A DNA stretch of 64,000 bases from Terriglobales bacterium (GTDB lineage Bacteria; Acidobacteriota; Terriglobia; Terriglobales; Acidobacteriaceae): the NCBI GenBank assembly GCA_025462725.1, contig JAOAPE010000002.1, positions 124,001 through 188,000 on the forward strand. Reading direction: 5' to 3'. Numbering within the stretch: position 1 is the stretch's first letter; every line of letters starts with the position of its first letter. Below the pieces are notes generated by a model. It was not told the DNA's origin. It did no database searches and saw nothing but the letters and a program-made list of their open reading frames with translations. Positions 61,390 through 64,000 of the stretch are shown here, piece after piece. A program made the position numbers and the translations under genes.

Positions 61390-64000
61390 TGAATATCCTC
61401 AAATCCGCACTCCGCACATTCATCGTTGTCTCTGCTCTTTTAGGAATCGCCGCTGCCCAACAGGTGAACGATGGAAATCAAACCGGATATCCCTACTTCG
61501 GCAGCTTTCATGGAACCGACCAAGAAAATGTTTCAGTCCAGAATGGCAATTTGCATTTCGAGATTCCATTGCTGAGCGTTCCTCAGAGAGGTGGAAGAAA
61601 CTTTAACTTTTCATTCGTTTATGACACGCCCACGTGGCAAGTCCTCTGGTACCCGCCAGAAATGCAGGGACAATTGGGGTATTGGACGGTGAATCTTGGC
61701 CCTGACAGTGGAGAAGATTCTCTGTGGCGGGTCGTGGGCCCGACAACATGGGGTATAACGAATGAAATGACTACTGAAACCTGTTCATATTTTGGCTGGA
61801 ACGGGACGACATACGCCGATTCTACGGTAAGACAGAATTGGAATGTCATCGACCCAAGCGGCACAAAACATCCTGTGCCGCTAAGGACTGCCACTATCCC
61901 TAACTGCAATGGCCCTGGACAACACGGGCAACAACTCACGGGGTATGCAACGGATGGAAGCGGGATTTATGTGGATGTCACTCAATTGGACACCCCCACG
62001 GTGTTGTTAAAGGACGGTACTCGCGTTCAGCCCTGGAAAGATACGAATGGTAATACCGCCTCAGATACTAGTGACATGTTGGGACGCAACTTACTCCCGA
62101 TGACATACTACGGGTCTAATTACGTTCTGTACTCTTACACAGACGCGACCGGGACTGCCCAGAGTTATCGGATCGACTACGCAACCTTCAATTATCAAAC
62201 AGATTTCTGTCACGGCACTGGGATCACATCAACAAACTGTTATGAGGCTAGCGGGCAGCAGCAATTACCAATAAAGCTGACCGGCCCCAATAACCTGGTT
62301 TACCAGTTCCATTGGCAAGACAACGGTTCGCTTGATCTTCAAAAGGTAGACCTCCCGACGGGAGGTTCAATCTCCTACACCTATTCGTCAATAAATAAAG
62401 TTACTCCGCACGTGATAGGCAATGCGCGACGCGCCGTCTCAACCAGAACAGTCAATGACGGCACGGATCACGTTTGGACCTATTCAGGTGTAGGTATTGA
62501 AGTGGGAGATACCAGAATCACTGATCCTCTGTCTAATTACGAAGTGCATACATTTAGCCAGTGGAATGGCCACCTAAGAACAAGTTTCGAGACAATGGTG
62601 CGGTACTACGATTCCAGCAACAATCTGCTCAGAACTATTCAGAAGGATTATCTTGCTGAACAAGACCCCACCGGCGGTACTCCGCCAATTAATCTTCGGC
62701 AGATACGTCAAACCACCACTTTGGACGGTGGGCTGGTAAGCAAGTCGGAAACTGATTATGAAACTTTTGCTTCTTCTTACATAGGAACCAGCTATACCAC
62801 TACACGCTTAAATCCCACTGAAAATCGCGAATACGACTTCGGCCAGGGCGCGGCAGGGGCCATGCTACGTAAGACAGCAAAGACCTACGTCCATAACGCC
62901 AATTCGTCCTATCTGGCCGCGAATATCGCGGACAGAGTGCTGAGCAATGCAGTGTCGGATGGCACGTCTACGCTAGTCGCCTGGACAACTTTTGGATATG
63001 ACGACACTGCAATTTCGCCATCGGGCATCACAACTGCCCACGATTCTAGTTACAACACCAGCTACATGACTCGCGGGAATGTTACGAAGGTGAATCGCTG
63101 GCTAAACACCACGGGTGCCTTGTTGACCACCACGAACACCTATGACGATCTAGGAAATCTAAAATCCATTTCTGATCCGCTCGGACACCAAACACAGTTC
63201 TTCTACTCGTCTGCTTTTGCTGGGGCGTATTTGACCCAGACTCAAAATGCTTTGGGACATATCACCTCGGCGAATTACAACTTCTATACAGGGCTGCCGA
63301 TCAGCGCAACTGATGCAAACCAAAACACAACCACCTTCGCCTACGACTACATGTTAAATCGAATTTCAACTACATTTCCCGACACGATGGCGGGTGTGCA
63401 AGGAAATCTGAGCGTCGATTACCATGGGTATTCCTTACCGTTCAAAATCACAACTACTCGACGAGCAAATCCTAATCCGGCAATCGTATCGAACGTCAAC
63501 TTGGACATGCTGGGACGAGCATCCGTTGCGGAGCAGTGTGAGGACGGACCAGCCTGTACTCAAAAGATCAAGTCCGTCAAGACCTACGATGCACTAGGAA
63601 GAATAAGCACAGTATCGAATCCATATCGCAGCACTTCAGATACCACGTACGGCCTTACTACAACAACTTACGATGCACTTGGGCGAGTCGTTTATGTAAT
63701 CAAACCGGACGGTAGCTCTGAGTACAACGAGTATGCAGGTAATTGGCACACCCAATACGATGAATTAAGGAAGCCAAGAAGCTTTAAAACCGACGCACTC
63801 AATCGACTTGCACTTGTGTACGAGCCTGACCCAGCCACTGGCGCATGGGCGTATGGGACGAGTTATGCGTATGACACGCTAAACAATGTGACAACAGTTC
63901 AACAGGACGGCGGTGCGCCTTCCACTGCGCGATGGAGATATTTCAGCTACGATTCTCTTTCGCGACTCCTGAGTGCCAATAACCCCGAAACCGGCACCAT
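61389..64000 (+). CDS. YD/RHS-repeat protein, 5' part (runs off window)
   Basis: An open frame of 870 codons to the window edge. A signal peptide (IVVSALLGIAAAQ) is followed by an N-terminal domain without repeats. From about residue 500 on come repeated 'YDxLGRxxxxxxPDG' style units (TYDALGRISTVSNP, TYDALGRVVYVIKPDGS, YDSLSRLLSANNPETGT). RHS/YD proteins are large, secreted or surface-exposed, fold into a beta-shell and often end in a variable toxin domain, which would lie beyond the window. The ATG overlaps the stop of the preceding gene. Confidence 0.85.
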   Translation, partial: MNILKSALRTFIVVSALLGIAAAQQVNDGNQTGYPYFGSFHGTDQENVSVQNGNLHFEIPLLSVPQRGGRNFNFSFVYDTPTWQVLWYPPEMQGQLGYWTVNLGPDSGEDSLWRVVGPTTWGITNEMTTETCSYFGWNGTTYADSTVRQNWNVIDPSGTKHPVPLRTATIPNCNGPGQHGQQLTGYATDGSGIYVDVTQLDTPTVLLKDGTRVQPWKDTNGNTASDTSDMLGRNLLPMTYYGSNYVLYSYTDATGTAQSYRIDYATFNYQTDFCHGTGITSTNCYEASGQQQLPIKLTGPNNLVYQFHWQDNGSLDLQKVDLPTGGSISYTYSSINKVTPHVIGNARRAVSTRTVNDGTDHVWTYSGVGIEVGDTRITDPLSNYEVHTFSQWNGHLRTSFETMVRYYDSSNNLLRTIQKDYLAEQDPTGGTPPINLRQIRQTTTLDGGLVSKSETDYETFASSYIGTSYTTTRLNPTENREYDFGQGAAGAMLRKTAKTYVHNANSSYLAANIADRVLSNAVSDGTSTLVAWTTFGYDDTAISPSGITTAHDSSYNTSYMTRGNVTKVNRWLNTTGALLTTTNTYDDLGNLKSISDPLGHQTQFFYSSAFAGAYLTQTQNALGHITSANYNFYTGLPISATDANQNTTTFAYDYMLNRISTTFPDTMAGVQGNLSVDYHGYSLPFKITTTRRANPNPAIVSNVNLDMLGRASVAEQCEDGPACTQKIKSVKTYDALGRISTVSNPYRSTSDTTYGLTTTTYDALGRVVYVIKPDGSSEYNEYAGNWHTQYDELRKPRSFKTDALNRLALVYEPDPATGAWAYGTSYAYDTLNNVTTVQQDGGAPSTARWRYFSYDSLSRLLSANNPETGT

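Overview
The window looks like a chromosomal segment of an Acidobacteriota member, probably class Terriglobia. This is inferred from gene style: a Ser/Thr kinase fused to a PD40 propeller, Ig-like lipoprotein families, di-heme peroxidase cassettes, a DUF4230 protein, YD/RHS-repeat proteins, and short intergenic repeats of the 'accacagaggcacagag' kind. No rRNA is present, so the assignment rests on protein families alone.

Layout. (1) 1-5866: a minus-strand, AT-richer accessory block ending at the 3' side of a tRNA-Pro gene. It holds a 788-aa helical protein overlapping an Hsp70 ATPase-domain-only protein, then a polysaccharide deacetylase, a GNAT acyltransferase and the start of a probable glycosyltransferase. 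(2) 5867-13670: housekeeping genes: tRNA-Pro, signal peptidase I, an M48 protease/propeller fusion, purM, a cyclophilin, purN and dut. A perfect 16-bp parS-like palindrome lies inside the cyclophilin gene. (3) 13862-24162: secreted proteins: three Ig-like lipoproteins in one operon, then two tandem copies of a [di-heme peroxidase + FN3-like protein] cassette, each preceded by the same 11-bp dyad. The block ends at a 19-codon remnant of a second dut gene. (4) 24329-28613: small genes, including two copies of a [CXXC zinc protein + 'NNAG' small protein] pair. The second copy has a leader with two covarying hairpins. (5) 28785-50664: mostly core genes: a repeat protein, SDR, Ser/Thr kinase, tyrS, lipid kinase, EXORDIUM-like protein, Gfo/Idh/MocA oxidoreductase, the folD-coaE-htrA operon, Trm112-like protein, sigma/anti-sigma pair, MacB-type permease and a polytopic membrane protein. 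(6) 50724-59881: a genomic island at tRNA-Ser: tyrosine integrase, excisionase-like protein, primase-like replication protein, XRE regulator, HEPN-like protein, a type II-like restriction-modification cluster (vsr, 5mC methyltransferase, PD-(D/E)XK protein) and a serine recombinase. (7) 60592-64000: a secreted protein translationally coupled to a large YD/RHS-repeat protein that runs off the window.

How it fits together: core purine, folate, CoA and tRNA-charging genes are interrupted by two probable insertions at tRNA genes and by a secreted-protein block bounded by dut ends. The best candidates for undescribed biology are the Hsp70-NBD/helical-protein pair, the tandem covarying hairpins upstream of the small zinc protein, the duplicated small gene pair, and the HEPN plus restriction-modification arrangement in the tRNA-Ser island.
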